Below are positions 1 through 12,836 of a DNA stretch of 64,000 nt, piece after piece; the stretch's first letter is position 1, and every line of letters starts with the position of its first letter. The stretch is taken from positions 26,061,493-26,125,492 of the forward strand of contig OY821793.1 of NCBI GenBank assembly GCA_963682175.1. Direction: 5' to 3'. The stretch is from Triglochin maritima. Its lineage: Eukaryota; Streptophyta; Magnoliopsida; Alismatales; Juncaginaceae. The notes below the pieces were generated by a model. It searched no databases, was not told the DNA's origin, and saw only the letters and a list, made by a program, of their open reading frames with translations. The translations under genes were made by a program, and so were the position numbers.

Positions 1-338
1 AAACCCCCATTCCCTTCCGGACGCGTTCGGAAGTGCACGGGAAGGCAACTACCTTGGGCAACCGAGCACGTCGAAGAGCAACGTCCACAGGCACCTTGGT
101 CTTTGCCCACGAGCAACCCCCATTTCACCTACAAGTGCGCTTTCACTTCCAAACGTGTTTTGGAAGCGAATGCCGCAGGCCACTGCCGCGAGCACACACT
201 AGGCCCTAGCGTGGCGCTGACATGCCAACTATGACAACACTAGGCTAGTGTCCATCGCCCGACCGCCAAATCACTCCGAGATGGGTGCGCCTCGTAGATA
301 ACGTGGATGGATATGTGGGGTCCTAAGTTCCATAAACC

Positions 339-3300
339 GTGGTTGGGCCGCCTAAAGACTACTTAGAAACTAGGTGTGGGGCTTGCCACATGCCACGCGT
401 GGAGCTGGCCAAAGGCCACTCCGTCGCCACCCTGCAGGCCAACACCAAATCGGCTCTGCCTCCAGCATCCGACCTCCAAATCGAGCGTTCTAACTTGCAT
501 TACGTAGAAATTCATCCCTCTATCTGCCCCTAAAATTTCAAAGCAAACGCCCAAGTATTCGGGGTCGCGCCTCCTCCAAGAAGACGTAGCTCCCTACCAG
601 CCACGCCCCCACATCATCAGCATTCTTCATCTCATCGCGCCTCGCCCTACATACATCTAAATCGGGCATTCTAAGAGGAGTTACCCAACCACTCCTCCTC
701 ACTATGTGCTCGGGTGCCCAAATATAGACTAAGGCTCACCTAAGGTCCACTCAGGCCATTGCTTGGGACAAACGATGCGGCAGCTTCCACTTTGCCCGCG
801 GGCAACACCCATGGACATCCAAACACGTTTTGGAAGCGAATTGGGTAGGCAACAACCGTGGGAACCTAAGAATGGGCACGAGCAACGTCCCAAAGAACTT
901 TCACCACGAGAAACCCCCATTCCCTTCCGGACGCGTTCGGAAGTGCACGGGAAGGCAACAACCTTGGGCAACCGAGCACGTCGAAGAGCAACGTCCACAG
1001 GCACATTGGTCTTTGCCCACGAGCAAGCTCCATTTCACCTACAAGTGCGCTTTCACTTCCAAACGTGTTTAGGAAGCGAATGCCGCAGGCCACTGCCGCG
1101 AGCACACACTCGGCCCTAGCGTGGCGCTGACATGCCAACTATGACAACACTAGGCTAGTGTCCATCGCCCGACCGCCAAATCACTCCGAGATGGGTGCCC
1201 CTCGTAGATAACGCGGAAGGATATGTGGGGTCCTAAGTTCCATAAACCGTGGTTGGGCCGCCTAAAGACCACTTAGAAACTAGGTGTGGGGCTGGCCACA
1301 TGCCACGCGTGGAGCTGGCCAAAGGCCACTCCGTCGCCACCCTGCAGGCCAACACCAAATCGGCTGCGCCTCGAGCATCCGACCTCCAAATCGAGCGTTC
1401 TAACTTGCATTACGTAGACAATGCATCCCTCTATCTGCCCCTAAAATTTCAGAGCAAACGCCCAAGTATTCGGGGTCGCGCCTCCTCCAAGAAGACGTAG
1501 CTCCCTACCAGCCACGCCCCCACATCATCAGCATTCTTCATCTCATCGCGCCTCGCCCTACATACATCTAAATCGGGCATTCTAAGAGGAGTTACCCAAC
1601 CACTCCTCCTCACTATGTGCTCGGGTGCCCAAATATAGACTAACGCTCACCTAAGGTCCACTCAGGCCATTGCTTGCGACAAACGATGCGGCAGCTTCCA
1701 CTTTGCCCGCGGGCAACACCCATGGACATCCAAACACGTTTTGGAAGCGAATGGGGTAGGCAACAACCGTGGGAACCCAAGAATGGGCACGAGCAACGTC
1801 ACAAAGAACTTTCACCACGAGAAACCCCCATTCCCTTCCGGACGCGTTCGGAAGTGCACGGGAAGGCAACAACCTTGGGCAACCGAGCACGTCGAAGAGC
1901 AACGTCCACAGGCACCTTGGTCTTTGCCCACGAGCAAGCTCCATTTCACCTACAAGTGCGCTTTCACTTCCAAACGTGTTTTGGAAGCGAATGCCGCAGG
2001 CCACTGCCGCGAGCACACACTAGGCCCTAGCGTGGCGCTGACATGCCAACTATGACAACACTAGGCTAGTGTCCATCGCCCGACCGCCAAATCACTCCGA
2101 GATGGGTGCGCCTCGTAGATAACGTGGATGGATATGTGGGGTCCTAAGTTCCATAAACCGTTGTTGGGCCGCCTAAAGACTACTTAGAAACTAGGTGTGG
2201 GGCTTGCCACATGCCACGCGTGGAGCTGGCCAAAGGCCACTCCGTCGCCACCCTGCAGGCCAACACCAAATCGGCTCTGCCTCCAGCATCCGACCTCCAA
2301 ATCGAGCGTTCTAACTTGCATTACGTAGAAATTCATCCCTCTATCTGCCCCTAAAATTTCAAAGCAAACGCCCAAGTATTCGGGGTCGCGCCTCCTCCAA
2401 GAAGACGTAGCTCCCTACCAGCCACGCCCCCACATCATCAGCATTCTTCATCTCATCGCGCCTCGCCCTACATACATCTAAATCGGGCATTCTAAGAGGA
2501 GTTACCCAACCACTCCTCCTCACTATGTGCTCGGGTGCCCAAATATAGACTAAGGCTCACCTAAGGTCCACTCAGGCCATTGCTTGGGACAAACGATGCG
2601 GCAGCTTCCACTTTGCCCGCGGGCAACACCCATGGACATCCAAACACGTTTTGGAAGCGAATTGGGTAGGCAACAACCGTGGGAACCTAAGAATGGGCAC
2701 GAGCAACGTCCCAAAGAACTTTCACCACGAGAAACCCCCATTCCCTTCCGGACGCGTTCGGAAGTGCACGGGAAGGCAACAACCTTGGGCAACCGAGCAC
2801 GTCGAAGAGCAACGTCCACAGGCACATTGGTCTTTGCCCACGAGCAAGCTCCATTTCACCTACAAGTGCGCTTTCACTTCCAAACGTGTTTAGGAAGCGA
2901 ATGCCGCAGGCCACTGCCGCGAGCACACACTCGGCCCTAGCGTGGCGCTGACATGCCAACTATGACAACACTAGGCTAGTGTCCATCGCCCGACCGCCAA
3001 ATCACTCCGAGATGGGTACCCCTCGTAGATAACGCGGATGGATATGTGGGGTCCTAAGTTCCATAAACCGTGGTTGGGCCGCCTAAAGACCACTTAGAAA
3101 CTAGGTGTGGGGCTGGCCACATGCCACGCGTGGAGCTGGCCAAAGGCCACTCCGTCGCCACCCTGCAGGCCAACACCAAATCGGCTGCGCCTCGAGCATC
3201 CGACCTCCAAATCGAGCGTTCTAACTTGCATTACGTAGACAATGCATCCCTCTATCTGCCCCTAAAATTTCAGAGCAAACGCCCAAGTATTCGGGGTCGC

Positions 3301-3980
3301 GCCTCCTCCAAGAAGACGTAGCTCCCTAACAGCCACGCCCCCACATCATCAGCATTCTTCATCTCATCGCGCCTCGCCCTACATACATCTAAATCGGGCA
3401 TTCTAAGAGGAGTTACCCAACCACTCCTCCTCACTATGTGCTCGGGTGCCCAAATATAGACTAACGCTCACCTAAGGTCCACTCAGGCCATTGCTTGCGA
3501 CAAACGATGCGGCAGCTTCCACTTTGCCCGCGGGCAACACCCATGGACATCCAAACACGTTTTGGAAGCGAATGGGGTAGGCAACAACCGTGGGAACCCA
3601 AGAATGGGCACGAGCAACGTCACAAAGAACTTTCACCACGAGAAACCCCCATTCCCTTCCGGACGCGTTCGGAAGTGCACGGGAAGGCAACAACCTTGGG
3701 CAACCGAGCACGTCGAAGAGCAACGTCCACAGGCACCTTGGTCTTTGCCCACGAGCAAGCTCCATTTCACCTACAAGTGCGCTTTCACTTCCAAACGTGT
3801 TTTGGAAGCGAATGCCGCAGGCCACTGCCGCGAGCACACACTAGGCCCTAGCGTGGCGCTGACATGCCAACTATGACAACACTAGGCTAGTGTCCATCGC
3901 CCGACCGCCAAATCACTCCGAGATGGGTGCGCCTCGTAGATAACGCGGATGGATATGTGGGGTCCTAAGTTCCATAAACC
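339..3980. repeat. Two A/B dimeric higher-order units (about 1821 bp each)
   Basis: Monomers alternate A (339), B (1249), A (2160), B (3070). A carries TAGAAATTCATCC, CTCTGCCTCCAGC, CACATTGG and GTTTAGGAAG. B carries ACAATGCATCC and CTTGCGAC. The two A copies are nearly identical to each other, as are the two B copies, while A and B differ at many sites. The alternation then stops and B repeats at 3981 and 4892, which suggests unequal exchange changed the register. Type A recurs at 8535. Confidence 0.8.
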
Positions 3981-4891
3981 GTGGTTGGGCCGCCTAAAGA
4001 CCACTTAGAAACTAGGTGTGGGGCTGGCCACATGCCACGCGTGGAGCTGGCCAAAGGCCACTCCGTCGCCACCCTGCAGGCCAACACCAAATCGGCTGCG
4101 CCTCGAGCATCCGACCTCCAAATCGAGCGTTCTAACTTGCATTACGTAGACAATGCATCCCTCTATCTGCCCCTAAAATTTCAGAGCAAACGCCCAAGTA
4201 TTCGGGGTCGCGCCTCCTCCAAGAAGACGTAGCTCCCTAACAGCCACGCCCCCACATCATCAGCATTCTTCATCTCATCGCGCCTCGCCCTACATACATC
4301 TAAATCGGGCATTCTAAGAGGAGTTACCCAACCACTCCTCCTCACTATGTGCTCGGGTGCCCAAATATAGACTAACGCTCACCTAAGGTCCACTCAGGCC
4401 ATTGCTTGCGACAAACGATGCGGCAGCTTCCACTTTGCCCGCGGGCAACACCCATGGACATCCAAACACGTTTTGGAAGCGAATGGGGTAGGCAACAACC
4501 GTGGGAACCCAAGAATGGGCACGAGCAACGTCACAAAGAACTTTCACCACGAGAAACCCCCATTCCCTTCCGGACGCGTTCGGAAGTGCACGGGAAGGCA
4601 ACAACCTTGGGCAACCGAGCACGTCGAAGAGCAACGTCCACAGGCACCTTGGTCTTTGCCCACGAGCAAGCTCCATTTCACCTACAAGTGCGCTTTCACT
4701 TCCAAACGTGTTTTGGAAGCGAATGCCGCAGGCCACTGCCGCGAGCACACACTAGGCCCTAGCGTGGCGCTGACATGCCAACTATGACAACACTAGGCTA
4801 GTGTCCATCGCCCGACCGCCAAATCACTCCGAGATGGGTGCGCCTCGTAGATAACGCGGATGGATATGTGGGGTCCTAAGTTCCATAAACC
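3981..4891. repeat. Reference satellite monomer (911 bp) with internal subrepeats and dyads
   Basis: One complete monomer, described as model for all. The last half holds three diverged subrepeats of roughly 110-130 bp. Each has a GCCCRCGRGCAAC- or CCACGAGAAAC-like start and a dyad around ACGCGT or a variant: TCCAAACACGTTTTGGA (4461-4477), TTCCGGACGCGTTCGGAA (4568-4585) and TTCCAAACGTGTTTTGGAA (4700-4718). Two shorter perfect inverted repeats with a 1-nt centre follow: CTAGGCCCTAG (4752-4762) and ACACTAGGCTAGTGT (4790-4804). The first half (about 3981-4390) shows no obvious internal repetition. No tRNA, rRNA or 5S-like sequence is visible. Confidence 0.85.
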
Positions 4892-7800
4892 GTGGTTGGG
4901 CCGCCTAAAGACCACTTAGAAACTAGGTGTGGGGCTGGCCACATGCCACGCGTGGAGCTGGCCAAAGGCCACTCCGTCGCCACCCTGCAGGCCAACACCA
5001 AATCGGCTGCGCCTCGAGCATCCGACCTCCAAATCGAGCGTTCTAACTTGCATTACGTAGACAATGCATCCCTCTATCTGCCCCTAAAATTTCAGAGCAA
5101 ACGCCCAAGTATTCGGGGTCGCGCCTCCTCCAAGAAGACGTAGCTCCCTACCAGCCACGCCCCTACATCATCAGCATTCTTCATCTCATCGCGCCTCGCC
5201 CTACATACATCTAAATCGGGCATTCTAAGAGGAGTTACCCAACCACTCCTCCTCACTATGTGCTCGGGTGCCCAAATATAGACTAACGCTCACCTAAGGT
5301 CCACTCAGGCCATTGCTTGCGACAAACGATGCGGCAGCTTCCACTTTGCCCGCGGGCAACACCCATGGACATCCAAACACGTTTTGGAAGCGAATGGGGT
5401 AGGCAACAACCGTGGGAACCCAAGAATGGGCACGAGCAACGTCACAAAGAACTTTCACCATGAGAAACCCCCATTCCCTTCCGGACGCGTTCGGAAGTGC
5501 ACGGGAAGGCAACAACCTTGGGCAACCGAGCACGTCGAAGAGCAACGTCCACAGGCACCTTGGTCTTTGCCCACGAGCAAGCTCCATTTCACCTACAAGT
5601 GCGCTTTCACTTCCAAACGTGTTTTGGAAGCGAATGCCGCAGGCCACTGCCGCGAGCACACACTAGGCCCTAGCGTGGCGCTGACATGCCAACTATGACA
5701 ACACTAGGCTAGTGTCCATCGCCCGACCGCCAAATCACTCCGAGATGGGTGCGCCTCGTAGATAACGCGGATGGATATGTGGGGTCCTAAGTTCCATAAA
5801 CCGTGGTTGGGCCGCCTAAAGACCACTTAGAAACTACGTGTGGGGCTGGCCACATGCCACGCGTGGAGCTGGCCAAAGGCCACTCCGTCGCCACCCTGCA
5901 GGCCAACACCAAATCGGCTGCGCCTCGAGCATCCGACCTCCAAATCGAGCGTTCTAACTTGCATTACGTACACAATTCATCCCTCTATCTGCCCCTAAAA
6001 TTTCAGAGCAAACGCCTAAGTATTCGGGGTCGCGCCTCCTCCAAGAAGACGTAGCTCCCTACCAGCCACGCCCCCACATCATCAGCATTCTTCATCTCAT
6101 CGCGCCTCGCCCTACATACATCTAAATCGGGCATTCTAAGAGGAGTTACCCATCCACTCCTCCTCACTATGTGCTCGGGTGCCCAAATATAGACTAAGGC
6201 TCACCTAAGGTCCACTCAGGCCATTGCTTGGGACAAACGATGCGGCAGCTTCCACTTTGCCCGCGGGCAACACCCATGGACTTCCAAACGCGTTTTGGAA
6301 GCGAATGGGGTAGGCAACAACCGTGGGAACCCAAGCATGGGCACGAGAAACGTCCCAAAGAACTTTCCCACGAGAAACCCCCATTCCCTTCCGGACGCGT
6401 TCGGATGTGCACGGGAAGGCAACAACCTTGGGCAACCGAGCAGGTCGAAGAGCAACGTCCACAGGCACCTTGGTCTTTGCCCACGAGCAACCCCCATTTC
6501 ACCTACAAGTGCGCTTTCACTTCGAAACATGTTTTGGAAGAGAATGCCGCAGGCCACTGCCGCGAGCACACACTAGGCCCTAGCGTGGCGCTGACATGCC
6601 AACTATGACAACACTAGGCTAGTCTCCATCGCCCGACCGCCAAATCACTCCGAGATGGGTGCGCCTCGTAGATAACGCGGATGGATATGTGGGGTCCTAA
6701 GTTCCATAAACCGTGGTTGGGCCGCCTAAAGACCACTTAGAAACTAGGTGTGGGGCTGGCCACATGCCACGCGTGGAGCTGGCCAAAGGCCACTCCGTTG
6801 CCACCCTGCAGGCCAACACCAAATCGGCTGCGCCTCGAGCATCCGACCTCCAAATCGAGCGTTCTAACTTGCATTACGTAGACAATTCATCCCTCTATCT
6901 GTCCCTAATAGTTCAGAGCAAACGCCCAAGTATTCGGGGTCGCAAATCCTTCAAGAAGACGTAGCTCCCTACCAGCCACGCCCCCACATCATCAGCATTC
7001 TTCATCTTATCGCGCCTCGCCCTACATACATCTAAATCGGGCATTCTAAGAGGAGTTACCCATCCACTCCTCCTCACTATGTGCTCGGGTGCCCAAATAT
7101 AGACTAAGGCTCACCTAAGGTCCACTCAGGCCATTGCTTGGGACAAACGATGCGGCAGCTTCCACTTTGCCCGCGGGCAACACCCATGGACTTCCAAACG
7201 CGTTTTGGAAGCGAATGGGCTAGGCAACAACCGTGGGAACCCAAGCATGGGCACGAGCAACGTCCCAAAGAACTTTCCCCACGAGAAACCCCCATTCCCT
7301 TCCGGACGCGTTCGGATGTGCACGGGAAGGCAACAACCTTGGGCAACCGAGCACGTCGAAGAGCAACGTCCACAGGCACCTTGGTCTTTGCCCACGAGCA
7401 ACCCCCATTTCACCTACAAGTGCGCTTTCACTTCGAAACGTGTTTTGGAAGCGAATGCCGAAGGCCAGTGCCGCGAGCACACACTAGGCCCTAGCGTGGC
7501 GCTGACATGCCAACTATGACAACACTAGGCTAGTGTCCATCGCCCGACGGCCAAATCACTCCGAGATGGGTGCGCCTCGTAGATAACGCGGATGGATATG
7601 TGGGGTCCTAAGTTCCATAAACCGTGGTTGGGCCGCCTAAAGACCACTGAGAAACTAGGTGTGGGGCTGGCCACATGCCACGCGTGGAGCTGGCCAAAGG
7701 CCACTCCGTCGCCACCCTGCTGGCCAACACCAAAGCGGCTGCGCCTTGAGCATCCGACCTCCAAATCGAGTGTTCTAACTTGCATTACGTAGACAATTCA

Positions 7801-10800
7801 TCCCTCTATCTTCCCCTAAAATTTCAGAGCAAACGCCCAAGTATTCGGGGTCGCGCCTCCTCCAAGAAGACGTAGCTCCCTGCCAGCCACGCCCCCACAT
7901 CATCAGCATTCTTCATCTCATCGCGCCTCGCCCTACATACATCTAAATCGGGCATTCTAAGAGGATTTACCCATCCACTCCTCCTCACTATGTGCTCGGG
8001 TGCCCAAATATAGACTAAGGCTCACCTAAGGTCCACTCAGGCCATTGCTTGGGACAAACGATGCGGCAGCTTCCACTTTGCCCGCGGGCAACACCCATGG
8101 ACTTCCAAACGCGTTTTGGAAGCGAATGGGCTAGGCAACAACCGTGGGAACCCAAGCATGGGCACGAGCAACGTCCCAAAGAACTATCCCCACGAGAAAC
8201 CCCCATTCCCTTCCGGACGCGTTCGGAAGTGCACGGGAAGGCAACAACCTTGGGCAACCGAGCACGTCGAAGAGCAACGTCCACAGGCACCTTGGTCTTT
8301 GCCCACGAGCAACCCCCATTTCACCTACAAGTGCGCTTTCACTTCCAAACGTGTTTTGGAAGCGAATGCCGCAGGCCACTGCCGCGAGCACACACTAGGC
8401 CCTAGCGTGGCGCTGACATGCCAACTATGACAACACTAGGCTAGTGTCCATCGCCCGACCGCCAAATCACTCCGAGATGGGTGCGCCTCGTAGATAACGT
8501 GGATGGATATGTGGGGTCCTAAGTTCCATAAACCGTGGTTGGGCCGCCTAAAGACTACTTAGAAACTAGGTGTGGGGCTTGCCACATGCCACGCGTGGAG
8601 CTGGCCAAAGGCCACTCCGTCGCCACCCTGCAGGCCAACACCAAATCGGCTCTGCCTCCAGCATCCGACCTCCAAATCGAGCGTTCTAACTTGCATTACG
8701 TAGAAATTCATCCCTCTATCTGCCCCTAAAATTTCAAAGCAAACGCCCAAGTATTCGGGGTCGCGCCTCCTCCAAGAAGACGTAGCTCCCTACCAGCCAC
8801 GCCCCCACATCATCAGCATTCTTCATCTCATCGCGCCTCGCCCTACATACATCTAAATCGGGCATTCTAAGAGGAGTTACCCAACCACTCCTCCTCACTA
8901 TGTGCTCGGGTGCCCAAATATAGACTAAGGCTCACCTAAGGTCCACTCAGGCCATTGCTTGGGACAAACGATGCGGCAGCTTCCACTTTGCCCGCGGGCA
9001 ACACCCATGGACATCCAAACACGTTTTGGAAGCGAATTGGGTAGGCAACAACCGTGGGAACCTAAGAATGGGCACGAGCAACGTCCCAAAGAACTTTCAC
9101 CACGAGAAACCCCCATTCCCTTCCGGACGCGTTCGGAAGTGCACGGGAAGGCAACAACCTTGGGCAACCGAGCACGTCGAAGAGCAACGTCCACAGGCAC
9201 ATTGGTCTTTGCCCACGAGCAAGCTCCATTTCACCTACAAGTGCGCTTTCACTTCCAAACGTGTTTAGGAAGCGAATGCCGCAGGCCACTGCCGCGAGCA
9301 CACACTCGGCCCTAGCGTGGCGCTGACATGCCAACTATGACAACACTAGGCTAGTGTCCATCGCCCGACCGCCAAATCACTCCGAGATGGGTGCCCCTCG
9401 TAGATAACGCGGATGGATATGTGGGGTCCTAAGTTCCATAAACCGTGGTTGGGCCGCCTAAAGACCACTTAGAAACTAGGTGTGGGGCTGGCCACATGCC
9501 ACGCGTGGAGCTGGCCAAAGGCCACTCCGTCGCCACCCTGTAGGCAAACACCAAATCGGCTGCGCCTCGAGCATCCGACCTCCAAATCCAGCGTTCTAAC
9601 TTGCATTACGTAGACAATGCATCCCTCTATCTGCCCCTAAAATTTCAGAGCAAACGCCCAAGTATTCGGGGTCGCGCCTCCTCCAAGAAGACGTAGCTCC
9701 CTACCAGCCACGCCCCCACATCATCAGCATTCTTCATCTCATCGCGCCTCGCCCTACATACATCTAAATCGGGCATTCTAAGAGGAGTTACCCAACCACT
9801 CCTCCTCACTATGTGCTCGGGTGCCCAAATATAGACTAACGCTCACCTAAGGTCCACTCAGGCCATTGCTTGCGACAAACGATGCGGCAGCTTCCACTTT
9901 GCCCGCGGGCAACACCCATGGACATCCAAACACGTTTTGGAAGCGAATGGGGTAGGCAACAACCGTGGGAACCCAAGAATGGGCACGAGCAATGTCACAA
10001 AGAACTTTCACCACGAGAAACCCCCATTCCCTTCCGGACGGGTTCGGAAGTGCACGGGAAGGCAACAACCTTGGGGAACCGAGCACGTCGAAGAGCAACG
10101 TCCACAGGCACCTTGGTCTTTGCCCACGAGCAAGCTCCATTTCACCTACAAGTGCGCTTTCACTTCCAAACGTGTTTTGGAAGCGAATGCCGCAGGCCAC
10201 TGCCGCGAGCACACACTAGGCCCTAGCGTGGCGCTGACATGCCAACTATGACAACACTAGGCTAGTGTCCATCGCCCGACCGCCAAATCACTCCGAGATG
10301 GGTGCGCCTCGTAGATAACGCGGATGGATATGTGGGGTCCTAAGTTCCATATACCGTGGTTGGGCCGCCTAAAGACCACTTAGAAACTAGGTGTGGGGCT
10401 GGCCACATGCCACGCGTGGAGCTGGCCAAAGGCCACTCCGTCGCCACCCTGCAGGCCAACACCAAATCGGCTGCGCCTCGAGCATCCGACCTCCAAATCG
10501 AGCGTTCTAACTTGCATTACGTAGACAATTCATCCCTCTATCTGCCCCTAAAAGTTCAGAGCAAACGCCTAAGTATTCGGGGTCGCGCCTCCTCCAAGAA
10601 GACGTAGCTCCCTACCAGCCACGCCCCCACATCATCAGCATTCTTCATCTCATCGCGCCTCGCCCTACATACATCTAAATCGGGCATTCTAAGAGGAGTT
10701 ACCCATCCACTCCTCCTCACTATGTGCTCGGGTGCCCAAATATAGACTAAGGCTCACCTAAGGTCCACTCCGGCCATTGCTTGGAACAACGATGCGGCAG

Positions 10801-11922
10801 CTTCCACTTTGCCCGCGGGCAACACCCATGGACTTCCAAACGCGTTTTGGAAGCGAATGGGGTAGGCAACAACCGTGGGAACCAAAGCATGGGCACGAGC
10901 AACGTCCCAAAGAACTTTCGCCACGAGAAACCCCCATTCCCTTCCGGACGCGTTCGGAAGTGCACGAGAAGGCAACAACCTTGGGCAATCGAGCACATCG
11001 AAGAGCAACGTCCACAAGCACTTGGTCTTTGCCCACGAGCAACCTCCATTTCACCTACAAGTGCGCTTTCACTGCCAAACGTGTTTTGGAAGCGAATGCC
11101 GCAGGCCACTGCCGCGAGCACACACTAGGCCCTAGCGTCGCGCTGACATGCCAACTATGACAACACTAGGCTAGTGTCCATCGCCCGACCGCCAAATCAC
11201 TCCGTGATGGGTGCGCCTCGTAGATAACGCGGATGGATATGTGGGGTCCCAAGTTCCATAAACCGTGGTTGGGCCGCCTAAAGACCACTTAGAAACTAGG
11301 TGTGGGGCTGGCCACACGCCACGCGTGGAGCTGGCCAAAGGCCACTCCGTCGTCACCCTGCAGGCCAACACCAAATCGGCTGCGCCTCGAGCATCCGACC
11401 TCCAAATCGAGCGTTCTAACTTGCATTACGTAGAAACTTCATCGCTCTATCTGCCCCTAAAATTTCAGAACAAACTCCCAAGTATTCGGGGTCGCGCCTC
11501 CTCCAAGAAGACGTAGCTCCCTACCAGCCACGCCCCCACATCATCAACATTCTTCATCTCATCGCGCCTCGCCCTACATACATCTAAATCGGGCATTCTA
11601 AGAGGAGTTACCCATCCACTCCTCCTCACTATGTGCTCGGGTGCCCAAATATAGACTAAGGCTCACCTAAGGTCCACTCAGGCCATTGCTTGGGACAAAC
11701 GATGCGGCAGCTTCCACTTTGCCCGCGGGCAACACCCATGGACTTCCAAACGCGTTTTGGAAGCGAATGGGGTAGGCAACAACCGTGGGAACCCAAGCAT
11801 GGGCACGAGCAACGTCCCAAAGAACGTTCCCCATGAGAAACCCCCATTCCCTTCCGGACGCGTTCGGAAGTGCACGGGAAGGCAACAACCTTGGGCAACC
11901 GAGCACGTCGAAGAGCAACGTC

Positions 11923-11927
11923 CACAG
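11923..11927. repeat. Left target-site duplication CACAG of the Copia insertion
   Basis: The last five satellite bases before the element are CACAG and are repeated at 16186-16190. The phase marks at 11265 and 16439 lie 5174 bp apart. Subtracting the 4258-bp element and 5 bp gives exactly 911 bp, one monomer. Confidence 0.95.
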
Positions 11928-12281
11928 TGTTGGCTTTTTGGCCTTAATCTATGTTTTGATGATTTAATTAACCTAATCTTAATTATGATGATGTAGAGTA
12001 GCACACATATTGCATTGCATGTATATTGTATTGTGCTAACCTCTACAGGTGATCAAGACTCAAGAAAGAAGGAAATGAAGTCGAAGACATGTAATGTTGA
12101 TTTATTTTGAGTCTTAGGAACATGTGTAAATTGAGCATACAAGAGTTAAAAACCAATCACATACACAATAGGTTCCCTATAGAAGTCACACACGAAATTT
12201 CACATTATTTGGACTTCAATAGATCACCCAAACTTAGACCGGAAAAACACAAAACCTGAACCCTAACTGTCTGCCCACATT

Positions 12282-12732
12282 CGGTCGACCGCAACATGCC
12301 GTTCGGTCGACCGGATGATCAAGTAATCCAATTTGTGTTTTCCTGCCTAGTTTCGGTCGACCGCACCATATCTTTCGGTCGACCGTTTGAACTTACTGTT
12401 CCGACCGTTATTCTTGTCGTATATGCCCAACGGTCGTATTCGTATTAAAACTATATACACCTCCATATACTTAACCAAACGGTCGAACCATGTGCCAAGT
12501 TCGGTCGACCGGTTAACCTTGTCAAGAATTCCCTGCTATCGGTCGATACGATTTCGTTCGACCGATCCAGTTTTCCCTCTACCGAAACGCTTATTCGGTC
12601 GACCGGTAACCCTGTTCGGTCGACCGTTTTCTTAATAGACTTAAGTGTTCGGTCGATCTATTCATATTTCGGTCGACCGTATCCTTATCAAACCCAAGCG
12701 TTCGGTCGACCGTTCCACTTTTCGGTCGACCG
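12282..12732. promoter_or_regulatory. Array of CGGTCGACCG palindromes in U3
   Basis: Ten perfect copies of the 10-bp palindrome start at 12282, 12304, 12354, 12376, 12502, 12596, 12617, 12670, 12703 and 12723. Degenerate copies lie at 12431, 12480, 12540, 12555 and 12650. Most are preceded by TT. Pairs 20-22 bp apart recur with a period of about 72-77 bp, so the block looks like a decayed tandem repeat. Each perfect copy has three CpG sites. It lies about 100-550 bp upstream of the TATA box. Palindromes in the cis-region of Sirevirus LTRs are known from maize; the binding factor here is unknown. Confidence 0.85.
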
Positions 12733-12828
12733 TTTCTGGACAGATTTGCAGCCCGAATTTTCTGCTTTGTGTGCTTTGCACAAAATCCAATCAAATCTTG
12801 TCCCAACGGATCTATTCTCTCTAATGCT

Positions 12829-12836
12829 TATAAATA
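12829..12836 (+). promoter_or_regulatory. TATA box of the Copia LTR
   Basis: TATAAATA sits downstream of the palindrome array, in the position expected between U3 and R. Transcription would be expected to start roughly 25-35 bp downstream. The start itself is inferred. Confidence 0.7.

Larger units (their letters stand above)
1..11927. repeat. 911-bp satellite array, block 1 (about 13 monomers)
   Basis: Head-to-tail tandem copies of one 910-911 bp unit. Using the conserved word GTGGTTGGGCCGCC as phase mark, copies begin at 339, 1249, 2160 (mark altered), 3070, 3981, 4892, 5803, 6713, 7624, 8535, 9445, 10356 and 11265, so spacing is 909-911 bp. Neighbours differ by scattered substitutions and rare 1-bp indels. 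The sequence is GC-rich compared with the inserted retroelements. Subtypes can be told apart by diagnostic words: A at 339, 2160 and 8535; B at 1249, 3070, 3981, 4892 and, slightly diverged, 9445; other types at 5803-7624 and 10356-11265. Short reading frames of 60-125 codons recur in several frames over the same bases and look incidental. I do not recognise the satellite family. Confidence 0.97.

Noticed and set aside
339..11516. Recurring open frames of 60-125 codons in the satellite, on both strands
   Set aside because: They repeat with every monomer, overlap in up to four frames over the same bases, often lack ATG starts, are broken by single indels in some copies, and match no known domain.
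1..11927. Could the array be a CRISPR or a gene-family tandem array?
   Set aside because: The units are 911 bp with no short repeat-spacer pattern and no conserved gene-like frame; this is satellite DNA.
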